A stretch of 64,000 nucleotides of DNA from Streptomyces sp. WZ-12 (GTDB lineage Bacteria; Actinomycetota; Actinomycetes; Streptomycetales; Streptomycetaceae): the NCBI RefSeq assembly GCF_028898845.1, contig NZ_CP118574.1, positions 248,001-312,000 on the forward strand, written 5' to 3'. Of this stretch, positions 53,229 to 62,741 are shown one piece after another (the first letter of the stretch is position 1; every line of letters begins with the position of its first letter). The translations under genes and the position numbers were made by a program. Below the pieces are notes generated by a model, which worked only from the letters and a program-made list of their open reading frames with translations, did no database searches and was not told the origin of the DNA.

Positions 53229-54245
53229 TCACGGGATGTCGAGCAGGACCTTCCCCACCACGCCCCGTTCGAGTGCGGCGTGGGCGTCCGCGATCCGCTC
53301 CAGTGCGAAGCGGTGCAACGGCAGTCCGGCCTCCTCCCCCACGCACAGCGCGCCCGCGTCCACGGCTGCGGCGACGTCGGTGAGCGCCTGCTGCTTCGCG
53401 GCGGTCGGCACGGTGTAGACGAAGACGCCCTGCCAGCGCAGGTTCGCCGGAAGCGAGGAGAGCACCGGGACGGACAGCCGCTCGTCCTCGCCGGCCGAGT
53501 AGTAGGACACCACGGCCCCCGGCGCGGCCACCGCGATGTCGAGAGCGGCGTTGGTGCCTGGTGCGACCTCCACGACGATGTCGACGCCCCCGGGCGCGAA
53601 GGCCAGGATCTCCGTGGCCGCGTCCTGCGTACGGTAGTTGACCGTCTGGTGGGCGCCGGCCGCGCGTGCCAGGGCGGCCTTGGCAGGGCTGCTGACGGTC
53701 GTGACCACGCGTGCGCCGGCCCAACGGGCAAGCTGGATGGCGGCGTTGCCGACCGCGCCCGCGCCGCCCGCCACCAGCACGGTCGTACCCCGCAGTGCAC
53801 CGGGCGCGATGCGCCCCGGACCACCGTCGTGAACGGTCAGCGCGCGGTGGGCGGTCAGGGCCGGGATGCCGAGGGCGGCGCCGAGTTCGAACGGGGCGTG
53901 GTCGGGCAGCGCAACGGCATGCCGGTCGGGGACGAGCGTGTACTGCTGCGCCGTTCCCCAGGGACGCTCCCAGGCAGCCTCCCAGATCCACACCCGTTGA
54001 CCGACCCGCGCGGGGTCAACCCGCGGTCCGACGGCGTCGATCACCCCGGCGCCGTCCTGGTGGGGCACCTGCTCGTGCATGCCTGGCGGCAACGCGCGCC
54101 TGCGGCTGCGCCAGTCAGTGGGGTTGACGCCCGAGACCTGCACCCGCACGCGTACCTCGCCGGGCCCGGGCTCGGGCACCGGACGGTCGACGAGTTGGAG
54201 GACCTCGGGGCCGCCGCCGGCGGCCGTCCGGATGACGGACTTCAT
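53229..54245 (-). CDS. NADPH:quinone reductase-like MDR oxidoreductase
   Basis: 338 residues. N-terminal GroES-like fold with GEVRVRVQVSGVNPTDWRSR. Rossmann motif VLVAGGAGAVGNAAIQLARWAGA, and no structural or catalytic zinc cysteines, as in zeta-crystallin-type quinone reductases. It reduces quinones or enones with NADPH in the cytoplasm. Single gene. Confidence 0.9.
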   Translation of the reverse strand: MKSVIRTAAGGGPEVLQLVDRPVPEPGPGEVRVRVQVSGVNPTDWRSRRRALPPGMHEQVPHQDGAGVIDAVGPRVDPARVGQRVWIWEAAWERPWGTAQQYTLVPDRHAVALPDHAPFELGAALGIPALTAHRALTVHDGGPGRIAPGALRGTTVLVAGGAGAVGNAAIQLARWAGARVVTTVSSPAKAALARAAGAHQTVNYRTQDAATEILAFAPGGVDIVVEVAPGTNAALDIAVAAPGAVVSYYSAGEDERLSVPVLSSLPANLRWQGVFVYTVPTAAKQQALTDVAAAVDAGALCVGEEAGLPLHRFALERIADAHAALERGVVGKVLLDIP

Positions 54246-54502
54246 CGCGCACCTTTCCTTCGCTCGTCCCCGCGGAACGATCGTCTTGCGGATCGCCCGA
54301 CCGGCGCCCGGGGCGGGCGCGGTTACGCACGGGACGTCCCGCCCGTCTCAACTCCCCTCCTGAGCGGGGTATTCCGGAGCGGCTCCCACTCCCGGCTCTG
54401 CCGCCCACGCCCCGCATCCCCACTCATCTGCCGGCGACGTCGGCGGGGAGGGCTGCCCAGGCACGAACCGAACGAGCCGCCCCACCTGCGGGACAGGGAC
54501 AG

Positions 54503-56185
54503 TCACTGGCGGCTGACGGCCCGGGTGATGCCGGTGATGACCGTGGTGGCCAGGACCCAGCCCAAGGCGATCAGCAGATACGCGAGCCACTGGTACCAGC
54601 CCTGGGGTTGGAACGCCTTCTCCTGGCCGAAGTCGACGACGGGCAGGAGAAGGTCCAGCGCGTAGACGAGTGGTTGGAAGGTGGGGCCTTCGCCGGGCCT
54701 GGTCGGCACGGGGTGGTGGAGTCCGAACGCCAGGGCGCCGAGGAGGAGCAGGGTGAGCAGCCAGCCGGCGGCGCGTACGGGGCGGAAGCCGTAGCCGACG
54801 GTGGCGTCCTGGAGGTATCCCCAGAGCCTGGCGTACCCGGGTTGGGTGGAGCGGTGGTGCCGTTGTTTGGCGAGGCGGACGGTGCGGGCTGCGGTCTCGT
54901 CTCCCACCCGCTGGTAGGCGGTGGCGAGTTGCTCGTAGGAGTGGGGAACGTAGCCGTCCCCATCGCGTTGCAGGGGTGCCAGGCGCTGACGGGGCGGAAG
55001 GCGCGGGGACAGTGCCTGGTAGGTGAGTCCGTCCAGCCACACCTGTGCCGGAAACGTCTCGGGGTGGGCGTGCACGGTGGTGAAGGTGGAGCCTCGGAGT
55101 GATAAGTGACCCTCGGTCATTTTTGTTCCGTCGAGCCAGAGTTGGGCGGCTGTGCAGTTACTGGCCAGCAAGGCCGCTCCGCCGGGGTGGGACAGGCGGG
55201 CGTCGGTCAGGACCAGGGCACCCGTGATCTTGGCGCCCCTGGCCTTGACTTGTCCCTGGGTGTGCAGATCAGCCGCCGCTACCTCCGCTCCGACCGCAAC
55301 ACCACTGAGTTGCACGGCCGCGTGCCCCGGGTTGGCGATCCGGGCTCCGGTCAGGTTGAGCCGGCCGCCGATCCTGGACCGGGTGAGGCGCACCTCGCCC
55401 TGGGCACGCAGGCCGTTGCAGAGTACGTCCAGGTCAACGGTCATCACGGCGGCGGCCAGGGCCTCGCCGCCGGGGTGCACCAGGTGGGAGCCCTCCAGGT
55501 TGAGGGTTCCGCCCACCCGCAGGCCGGTCAGCAGTACGGTGCCCCGAGCGGTGAGGTCCTTGCCGACGACCCCGCCGCCGACACTGGCGTTGACCGCGCG
55601 CAGGGACACCTCGCCCTCACCCACGGTCAGTTGAGCGCCTTCGACCGCAAGGGCGTCTTCGATGCGGATGCCGTCCAGACGTATCGGACCCCGCACCCTC
55701 GTCCGGTCCAGGAAGAGGCTGTTGCCGATCCGTGCACCGGACAGCGTGACCTGACCGGCGATATGACATCTGCTCAGGCGCAGGGCGCCGTCCACGCGGG
55801 CCTCATCCGCGCGCAGTCCGGGCAGACGAGATCCGGTGAAATCCAGCGTGCGGGTTCGAGCCCCGCTCAGTTCGGGGGGCTCATCGAAGTGACAACCCAA
55901 CAGCCGCACCGGGCCGTCGACAGTGCCACAGGTCAAGTCCAACCGCCCGACGATGCGCGCCCCGACCAGACGCAAGCCGGCGATCGCGCCCTCGGCCGAG
56001 GCGCCGCTGATCACCAGCGCACGCAACACCTCGCCGCGCACCGTGCGTTCCGGCCCCCATCGGTCCCCCTCCGGCACGGCGCCGTGTTCGTCTTCGTCTT
56101 CGCCGTTGCGTAAGTCGACCGCGACACCGCTCGGGAAGGCATCCCACACGCGTCGCTCGACGGCTGTCAGGTCACTGATCTCCAC
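54503..56185 (-). CDS. Pentapeptide-like solenoid protein with C-terminal membrane helices
   Basis: 560 residues from GTG 56185, 8 nt after GAGAGGG; an upstream start at 56242 lacks this. Residues 60-400 contain about 15-20 repeats of the type GLRLVGARIVGRLDLTC / GVVGKDLTARGTVLLTGLRV, a beta-solenoid. A helical stretch (HSYEQLATAYQRVGDETAARTV) leads to two hydrophobic helices (WLLTLLLLGALAFGL and YLLIALGWVLATTVITGI) around a loop FQPLVYALDLLLPVVDFGQ. Homologues are often labelled membrane-associated oxidoreductase, but no cofactor site is visible. Confidence 0.8.
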   Translation of the reverse strand: MEISDLTAVERRVWDAFPSGVAVDLRNGEDEDEHGAVPEGDRWGPERTVRGEVLRALVISGASAEGAIAGLRLVGARIVGRLDLTCGTVDGPVRLLGCHFDEPPELSGARTRTLDFTGSRLPGLRADEARVDGALRLSRCHIAGQVTLSGARIGNSLFLDRTRVRGPIRLDGIRIEDALAVEGAQLTVGEGEVSLRAVNASVGGGVVGKDLTARGTVLLTGLRVGGTLNLEGSHLVHPGGEALAAAVMTVDLDVLCNGLRAQGEVRLTRSRIGGRLNLTGARIANPGHAAVQLSGVAVGAEVAAADLHTQGQVKARGAKITGALVLTDARLSHPGGAALLASNCTAAQLWLDGTKMTEGHLSLRGSTFTTVHAHPETFPAQVWLDGLTYQALSPRLPPRQRLAPLQRDGDGYVPHSYEQLATAYQRVGDETAARTVRLAKQRHHRSTQPGYARLWGYLQDATVGYGFRPVRAAGWLLTLLLLGALAFGLHHPVPTRPGEGPTFQPLVYALDLLLPVVDFGQEKAFQPQGWYQWLAYLLIALGWVLATTVITGITRAVSRQ

Positions 56186-56354
56186 CGCCGCACCCTCTCG
56201 GTGCAGTTGATCCTGCGTCAACCACGGGACGCCGAGTGGCACACGGCACCGATCCCTTTCCGAACGGGCCCCGTTGACGGGACAGAGCGCCGTCTACCAG
56301 TCAAGTCGGCCCCGATTACTCCCCCTCTCCCGCGCCTGGCCGCACCTGCGCGCC

Positions 56355-57524
56355 TCACCACTCGACCAGCGCCTGGACCGGCAGGTGATCGCTGGGGAAC
56401 TGCCCTTTCACGGCATACGTGTTGATCGCTGCGCGCCGCGTTCGCACTGCCGGCGAGGTGAGGATCCAATCGACCCGATCTCCGCCCGGCACCAGCGGGT
56501 GATACCCGTGGAAGGTTCCGTATGGGGCGCTCCGTTCGCCTGCTGCGTCCCAGCTGTCGACGAGTCGGCCGCCCCCGAGCATGGCCTCGTACACGGGGTT
56601 CTTGTGCGCCGCGACGTTGAAGTCTCCGGTCGCGATCCGCGGCAGCGCGGGATTCCGTGTGCCCATTCGGTCATTGATCAGTGCTGCCGAGCGCTCCCGC
56701 GCATATTGCACGGCGTGATCGAGGTGCGTGTTCAGCGCGTAGAACTCTCCGGAGCCCCAGGTGCCCGCTACGCCTTCCCCTCCCCCGCTCCGCGCGGATG
56801 CGCCACTCGCCCCGTCCCGGACTTCGCGTCGCCCCAAATCTCGGAACCGTACCCACGTCGTCATCCGGATCACGGTGTTGCCCCAGCTCTTCGACCCGAT
56901 CAGGTAGGGCGTGTCGGAGAGCCAGAAATGGTCGTACTCGACGGGGGTGAGGAGTCGGATGTCGTAGAAGATCGCCGCGAATTCGCCCCGGCTTCCGCCG
57001 GCTCGCCCGGTGCCGATCCAGGCGTAGTGCGGCCCGAGATCGGTCGCGATGTCCTGCAACTGCCCGTAGAGCCCTTCCTGCGTGCCGAGCAGGTGAGGCG
57101 CTTCCTGGCGGAGCAGTTGTCGCATCGCGGGTCTGCGTTCGCCCCAGGAGTTCGGGCGAGTGTCCGATGCGTACCGCAGGTTGAACGTCATCACCCGGAG
57201 CGGGCGCCGGCCGTCTTTGGTCACGGCGTACGCGTTGTCGTCTGCGGCGGCCGCGGGGGCCGTCGCCGCAGCGGCCATCGCTCCGACGACCGCGGTGGTG
57301 GCCGCCCCGCGCAGTACGCGGCGCCGACTCAATGGCCTTGCGAAAGGCTGCCCGAATTCCCGTTCGCCGCCTTCTCCGGAGCCCGTCGAGCGCTCCGAGG
57401 AATCGGAATTCGCACGGGCGAGTGCGTTTGCGTCGCCTCGCAGTGCGTCACTCGTCGGTGACGGAAGGAGGCCAGGAGATGTTCCCTGTCGGAATGCCGT
57501 CCGTCCAGCACTGAAACCGTCCAC
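56355..57524 (-). CDS. Tat-exported endonuclease/exonuclease/phosphatase family protein
   Basis: 389 residues. A Tat motif LSRRRVLRGAATTAVVGA lies at residues 65-82, so the annotated start leaves an unusually long N-terminal leader; a later start is likely but no good candidate is seen. The EEP fold follows: RVMTFNLRYASD, LGTQEGL, YALNTHLDH, RIATGDFN and the catalytic SDHLPV. It cleaves phosphodiesters or phosphomonoesters outside the cell; relatives act on nucleic acids, phosphoinositides or sphingomyelin. Confidence 0.88.
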   Translation of the reverse strand: MDGFSAGRTAFRQGTSPGLLPSPTSDALRGDANALARANSDSSERSTGSGEGGEREFGQPFARPLSRRRVLRGAATTAVVGAMAAAATAPAAAADDNAYAVTKDGRRPLRVMTFNLRYASDTRPNSWGERRPAMRQLLRQEAPHLLGTQEGLYGQLQDIATDLGPHYAWIGTGRAGGSRGEFAAIFYDIRLLTPVEYDHFWLSDTPYLIGSKSWGNTVIRMTTWVRFRDLGRREVRDGASGASARSGGGEGVAGTWGSGEFYALNTHLDHAVQYARERSAALINDRMGTRNPALPRIATGDFNVAAHKNPVYEAMLGGGRLVDSWDAAGERSAPYGTFHGYHPLVPGGDRVDWILTSPAVRTRRAAINTYAVKGQFPSDHLPVQALVEW

Positions 57525-58557
57525 ACGTCACTCTCGGCACCGACTGCCAGCCTTCGACATCCGACACTTCAATTGTCGAAATTGGCCGTCGTCGCTTTTC
57601 TTCGCATTGGGAAACCGTCACGGTCCAGGCTCCCGTAACTTGTCGGGCTCCGGAAGCCTTTCACATGAACCGGCGCCAAACCTACACTCGTTCGCCCGCG
57701 CTGTCCCGTCCTCGGCATGCCGTGCGGTTCGCCTTCCGGCGCCACCGGCGAGGCCGCGACCCGCGAAGGCTTCACCCGCAGGCTCGGCTCGGCATCGATC
57801 TACAGGGCCGCGGGTTCTACGAGGGATCCACGGCAGCGTTCAACCGCGGGGGCGGCGGGAGGTGCCCGGTATCGGTCGCCCATACCTTTCTGGCCATTCG
57901 TGGGCTTGGCTCAGATGCCTGCGCATTGGCCTGATCTCCCGTCATGTCCCGTTCTTCTGAAGGGTGTTGCCGCAGTGCTGGACGGGCGTCTGCACCGCCT
58001 GCGGTCGGAGCCTCGTCCGAGCCGGAACGTGACGGAGTACTCCTCCGCGGGGGCTCGGTTGGCGGTGCCGGGGCGTCCCGGGGTTGCCGGTGCCGGCCAC
58101 CCGAGAACTCCCGTCATCACAGGTCACAAGCGCGGCTTCGCCGCCAAGACACACGTGTCGTGACCGTTCGGCGGGTCAACCTTCAAAGTTTGGCCACGAG
58201 TTGCACACATTCCCCTCTCCAGACGGGCCTCGATGGTCTACATTGACGCTGCTTCACATGACACGAGGCGACAAATCGTGATCTTTAGGGCCAGCGTTAC
58301 GGACAACCGGCAGTCGCGCCCTGGGTGCCACACGTGGGCAGGAGCGATTCTTTGGAGCCCGAGAGGGGGCCTTGGGTGTGGGGAGCCCGAGGGCTCGACG
58401 GGTTCCGCGCACCTCGGGAGTCCGGCAAGACATGCGAGTTCGATGCCGCCTGGGTGGGGCGTTCACGTCGCGCCGCAACAGCCGGGACGTCATGCGGGGA
58501 GGCCGGCCTCTTGGGGGATGAACAGGGCGGCGCGGGGGCCTCCTGAGGAGAGGGAGC
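57525..58557. other. 1-kb region without a convincing gene before the EPS operon
   Basis: It contains an AT-richer segment (57560-57610), many short GC-rich frames without start sites, and, near 58190-58290, an AT-richer stretch with TTGACG that may hold the EPS operon promoter. A gap this long upstream of a polysaccharide operon may carry regulatory sites; nothing is certain. Confidence 0.4.
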
Positions 58558-60081
58558 GTGTGGAGCGAATACCGCGAGACCACTGACGACCTGGGGGGAT
58601 CTGTGCAACAGGGGGAATTGGTCGACCCGTTGCTCTCGGCGCGCAGGCGTCCGGAGAACGGGGCAGTCAACCAGCCCGCGATCGACTGGGAGCAGCGGTA
58701 CCGCCGTACCGTGATCATCAGCGATACCGTGGCCACCGCCTTCGTGGTGGCGGCGATCGGCAACCTCTTCGGGTCCCGGGACGCGGCGAACTGGCACGAG
58801 AAGTGGGGCATTCTCGCATTCGGCACCGAGCTGCTGGTGCTGGGGGCGCTCGCGGTGAGCCGGTCGTGGGCTCCGGCCGTACTCGGCCAGGGCGCGGAGG
58901 AATTCCGCCGGCTCGGACGCGCGCTGTTCACGGCGACCGTCGTCCTGGCGCTCGGCGGGATAGCCCTCGCCTCGCGCAACATCAAGCTCTGGATCTTCGT
59001 CGCGATCCCCACGACCGCGTTGATCACCATGATCGCGCGGTATCTGCTGCGTCTGTGGCTGCACAGGCAGCGGAAGGAAGGACGGTGCCTGCGACCGGTG
59101 CTCGCTGCCGGCAGCCTGGCCACCGTGCGCGACCTGATCGCCCGGACCCGGAAGTTCCCGCACCTCGGCTGGCGGGTGGATGCGGTGTGCACGACGGACG
59201 GTCTCGGGGTCGACGGTGACCAACTGGACGGAGTGCCGGTCATCGGCCGGCTGGCGGACGTCGCGGGCCACGTCCACCGCGACGGCTACCGGGTCGTCGC
59301 GGTCACGCCGGACCCGCACTGGTCACCGGACCGGCTGCAGCGGCTGGCCTGGAACCTCGAAGGCAGCGATGCCGAGATGGTCGTGGCGCCCGTGCTGATG
59401 GAGGTGGCCGGACCGCGGCTGCACGTCGACGCGGTACTCGGGATCCCACTGCTGCGGGTCAGCATGCCGACCTTCACCGGGGGGCACCGGGTGGTCAAAG
59501 AGGTCGTCGATCGGATGGGCGCGGCGATCCTGCTGATGCTGTTCGCACCGCTGATGGTGCTCGTCGGACTGCTCGTGCTGGTCGACAGTCGGGGCGGGGC
59601 GTTCTACCGGCAGCGCAGGGTCGGCAAGGACGGCCGCGAGTTCACCATTGTCAAGTTCCGCACCATGGTTGCCGGGGCCGACGGGGCGCGTGCCGCACTG
59701 GCCGAGCGCAACGAGGGCGCCGGTCTGCTGTTCAAGCTCCGCCGGGATCCGCGGGTGACCCGGGTGGGAACGCTGCTGCGGCGGTACTCCATCGACGAAC
59801 TCCCGCAACTCTTCAATGTGTTGACCGGATCGATGTCGCTCGTCGGTCCGCGGCCACCGCTGCCGGAGGAGTCCGCCGCGTACGGCCCGGACATCCGGCG
59901 GCGGCTGCTGGTCAAGCCCGGGCTCACCGGCCTGTGGCAGATCAGCGGGCGCAGCGACCTGCCGTGGGAGGAGGCCGTCCGACTGGATCTGCGGTACGTG
60001 GAGGACTGGTCGCTCGCCCTCGACACGGTGATCTTGTGGAAGACGCTGCGCGCGGTGCTCCAAGGACAGGGGGCCTACTGA
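58558..60081 (+). CDS. Polyprenyl-phosphate sugar-1-phosphate transferase (WcaJ/CpsE type)
   Basis: 507 residues from GTG 58558 after GAGGAGAGGG. Four N-terminal membrane helices (about 45-170), a CoA-binding-like domain (VLAAGSLATVRDLIARTRKF ... LADVAGHVHRDGYRVVAVTP), a fifth helix (AAILLMLFAPLMVLVGLLVLV) and the catalytic domain: FTIVKFRTM, RRYSIDELPQL, VGPRPPLPEE, LVKPGLTGLWQISGRSDLPW. It starts exopolysaccharide repeat units on undecaprenyl phosphate. First gene of the EPS operon. Confidence 0.93.
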   Translation: MWSEYRETTDDLGGSVQQGELVDPLLSARRRPENGAVNQPAIDWEQRYRRTVIISDTVATAFVVAAIGNLFGSRDAANWHEKWGILAFGTELLVLGALAVSRSWAPAVLGQGAEEFRRLGRALFTATVVLALGGIALASRNIKLWIFVAIPTTALITMIARYLLRLWLHRQRKEGRCLRPVLAAGSLATVRDLIARTRKFPHLGWRVDAVCTTDGLGVDGDQLDGVPVIGRLADVAGHVHRDGYRVVAVTPDPHWSPDRLQRLAWNLEGSDAEMVVAPVLMEVAGPRLHVDAVLGIPLLRVSMPTFTGGHRVVKEVVDRMGAAILLMLFAPLMVLVGLLVLVDSRGGAFYRQRRVGKDGREFTIVKFRTMVAGADGARAALAERNEGAGLLFKLRRDPRVTRVGTLLRRYSIDELPQLFNVLTGSMSLVGPRPPLPEESAAYGPDIRRRLLVKPGLTGLWQISGRSDLPWEEAVRLDLRYVEDWSLALDTVILWKTLRAVLQGQGAY

Positions 60082-60160
60082 TGCGCGAGCGGCGGCGACG
60101 TCGTGCGGCCGGCGCACGGACCGCAGGCCGAAGGGGCCTGCCTGGGGGGAGGAACGCGTC

Positions 60161-61486
60161 ATGAGAATCAGCGTCTTGGGGCTCGGCTACGTGGGCTGTG
60201 TGTCGGCCGCGTGCCTGGCGAGCATGGGTCACGAGGTCATCGGGGTGGACGTGAACCCGGTGAAGGTCGACCTGGTGAACGACGGCAGGGCCCCGGTGGT
60301 CGAGGAGCGGATCGGCGAGCTCATCGCCGAGGTCGTGCGGACCGGAGCGTTGCGCGCCACCAGCGATGTCCACGCGGCGATCACGGGCAGCGAGGTGTCA
60401 CTGGTCTGCGTGGGCACGCCGTCGGAGCCCAACGGCAGCCTGTGCACCGCGTACTTGGAGCGGGTCACCGAACAGATCGGTGCTGCGCTGGCGGATCGCG
60501 GTGCGCGCGGCGGGCGGCACACCGTCGTGTTCCGCAGCACCATGCTCCCGGGCACCTGCCTGAACCTGCTGGTGCCGATCCTGGAGAAGTACGTGGGCGG
60601 CACGGCCGGGGTGGACATCGGGGTCGTGGTCAACCCGGAGTTCCTGCGCGAGGGCACCAGCGTGCGGGACTTCTTCGACCCGCCCAAGACCGTCATCGGC
60701 GAGTTGGACCGGGCGAGCGGCGATGCGGTGAGGGCGCTGTATGACGGCTTGCCCGGCGAGGTGTTCCGGGTGCCGATCCCGACGGCCGAGGCGATCAAGT
60801 ACGCGGACAACGCGTTCCACGGCCTCAAGATCGGCTTCGCGAACGAGCTGGGCGCGGTGTGCCAGGCACTCGGGGTGGACTCGCACCAGGTGATGGACGT
60901 GTTCCTGGCCGACCGCAAGCTGAACATCAGCCCCGCCTACCTGCGGCCCGGCTTCGCCTTCGGCGGCTCCTGCCTGCCCAAGGACCTGCGCAGCCTGGTC
61001 CACGCGGCGCGGCGGGCCGACGTCTCGGTTCCCATCCTCGCCCATGTGCTGCCCTCCAACTCCGACCATCTGCAGCGCGCGGTGGACCTGGTCGAGCGCA
61101 CCGGCAAGCGCCGGGTGGGCCTGTTCGGGCTGTCCTTCAAACCCGGCACCGACGACCTCCGCGAGAGCCCGCTCGTCGAGCTGGCGGAGGTGCTCTTCGG
61201 CAAGGGGTACGACCTGCGGATCCACGACGCCAACGTGAGTCTCTCTCGGCTGCTCGGCGCGAACCGCGAGTACATCGAGACCCGACTGCCGCATCTCGCG
61301 CAGTTGCTCGCGGACTCCGTCGACGAGGTGTTGGAGCACGCCGAGGTGTGTCTGGTCGGGACCAGGGACCCGGCCGTGCTGTCGGCGCTGCCCCATGGCG
61401 GCGGCGCGGTGATCGTCGACCTCATCCGCCTTCCCGACGCCGAGGCGCGCCGGGCCGAACCGGGGTACATGGGCCTTGCTTGGTAA
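60161..61486 (+). CDS. GDP-mannose 6-dehydrogenase-like nucleotide-sugar dehydrogenase (AlgD-like)
   Basis: 441 residues. N-terminal NAD site MRISVLGLGYVGCVSAACLA; VGTPSEPNG; NPEFLREGTS; catalytic Cys271 in PGFAFGGSCLPKDLRSL; GLSFKPGTDDLRESPLVELAE; ending GLAW like AlgD's GICW. These stretches match Pseudomonas AlgD more closely than UDP-glucose dehydrogenases. It oxidises a nucleotide hexose to the uronic acid, supplying an acidic sugar to the polymer. It lies 79 bp after the sugar transferase gene. Confidence 0.9.
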   Translation: MRISVLGLGYVGCVSAACLASMGHEVIGVDVNPVKVDLVNDGRAPVVEERIGELIAEVVRTGALRATSDVHAAITGSEVSLVCVGTPSEPNGSLCTAYLERVTEQIGAALADRGARGGRHTVVFRSTMLPGTCLNLLVPILEKYVGGTAGVDIGVVVNPEFLREGTSVRDFFDPPKTVIGELDRASGDAVRALYDGLPGEVFRVPIPTAEAIKYADNAFHGLKIGFANELGAVCQALGVDSHQVMDVFLADRKLNISPAYLRPGFAFGGSCLPKDLRSLVHAARRADVSVPILAHVLPSNSDHLQRAVDLVERTGKRRVGLFGLSFKPGTDDLRESPLVELAEVLFGKGYDLRIHDANVSLSRLLGANREYIETRLPHLAQLLADSVDEVLEHAEVCLVGTRDPAVLSALPHGGGAVIVDLIRLPDAEARRAEPGYMGLAW

Positions 61487-62741
61487 CGCGACCGGCGGTG
61501 ACGCGTCGGCCCGGCGCGCGCTGATCCTGGTGGAGAACCTGTCGGTGCCGTTCGACCGGCGGGTGTGGCAGGAGTGCACGACGCTGCGCGACGCGGGCTG
61601 GGAGGTGCACGTCGTCTGTCCCCGGGGGGAGAAGCGGGACACGGAGCCGGAGGCGCTAATCGACGGGGTGCGGATCCACCGCTATCCGCTGCGCGCGGCC
61701 ACCGGAGGACCGGCCGGCTACCTGCGGGAGTACGGATCGGCGTTGTGGCACACGGCCCGGCTTGCCCGCAAGGTCGGCCCGGTCGACGTGGTCCACGCCT
61801 GCAACCCGCCCGACCTGCTGTTCCTTCCGGCGCTGTGGCTGAAGCGGCGCGGCGCCCGGTTCGTCTTCGACCAGCACGACCTGGTGCCCGAGTTGTACCT
61901 CTCCCGGTTCGACCGCGGCGAGGACCTGCTCTACCGCGCCGTGTGCGCGCTGGAGCGGCGGACCTATCGCGCCGCGGACGTCGTGCTCGCCACGAACGAG
62001 AGCTACCGGGACGTCGCGGTGCGCCGTGGCGGCAAGCGGCCGGCGGACGTCTTCGTGGTGCGCAGCGCACCCCAGACCGACCGGTTCCAACCGGTGCCGC
62101 CCGAGCCGGAGTTGAAGCACGGTAAGCCCCATCTGCTGTGCTACTTGGGCGTCATGGGCCCGCAGGACGGCGTCGACTACGCCTTGCGGGCCCTCGCGAA
62201 GCTGCGCGACGAGCTCGGGCGGACCGACTGGCATGCGGTGTTCGTCGGCGCCGGCGACGCGTTCGACGCGATGGTGGCACTGTCCCGGCGGCTCGGGCTC
62301 TCGGAGCAGGTGGAGTTCACCGGGCGCATCCCGGACGCCGACCTGGTGCGCTATCTGTCCACCGCGGACGTGTGCCTCTCCCCCGATCCGCGCAATCCGC
62401 TCAACGACGTGTCGACCATGAACAAGGTCCTGGAGTACATGGCGATGGGCCGGCCCGTCGTCTCGTTCGACCTCCGTGAGGCGCGGGTCTCCGCCGGTGA
62501 CGCCGCGGTCTACGCGCCCGCCAACGACGAGGCCGCATTCGCCCGGCTCATCGCGGAGTTGCTCGACGATCCGGAGCGGCGGGCCCGGATGGGGAAGATC
62601 GGCCAGGAGCGGATCGGTGGACAGCTCTGCTGGCGGAACTCGCAGGCGGCGCTGCTCGCCGCCTACTCCGCTGCCTGCCGCGGGCGCACCCCGGTGTCGG
62701 CGGGCGGGCCGAACCGGGCGGGGAAGAGGCCCCGCCGTTGA
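61476..62741 (+). CDS. GT4-family glycosyltransferase
   Basis: 421 residues from TTG 61476, overlapping the dehydrogenase stop by 11 bp; no ATG or GTG is available near the fold start. N-domain LILVENLSVPFDRRVWQECTTLRDAG and DVVHACNPPDLLFLPALWL; C-domain CYLGVMGPQDGVDYALRAL and the nucleotide-sugar site PLNDVSTMNKVLEYMAMGRPVVSFD. It adds one sugar to the lipid-linked intermediate in the cytoplasm. Confidence 0.9.
   Translation: MLGNATGGDASARRALILVENLSVPFDRRVWQECTTLRDAGWEVHVVCPRGEKRDTEPEALIDGVRIHRYPLRAATGGPAGYLREYGSALWHTARLARKVGPVDVVHACNPPDLLFLPALWLKRRGARFVFDQHDLVPELYLSRFDRGEDLLYRAVCALERRTYRAADVVLATNESYRDVAVRRGGKRPADVFVVRSAPQTDRFQPVPPEPELKHGKPHLLCYLGVMGPQDGVDYALRALAKLRDELGRTDWHAVFVGAGDAFDAMVALSRRLGLSEQVEFTGRIPDADLVRYLSTADVCLSPDPRNPLNDVSTMNKVLEYMAMGRPVVSFDLREARVSAGDAAVYAPANDEAAFARLIAELLDDPERRARMGKIGQERIGGQLCWRNSQAALLAAYSAACRGRTPVSAGGPNRAGKRPRR

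Noticed and set aside
57665..58163. Short plus-strand frames in the gap before the EPS operon
   Set aside because: Overlapping frames without ribosome sites or recognisable domains, with codon positions not consistently GC-biased.
58254..59319. Minus-strand frames opposite the sugar transferase
   Set aside because: Shadow of the well-supported glycosylphosphotransferase gene.
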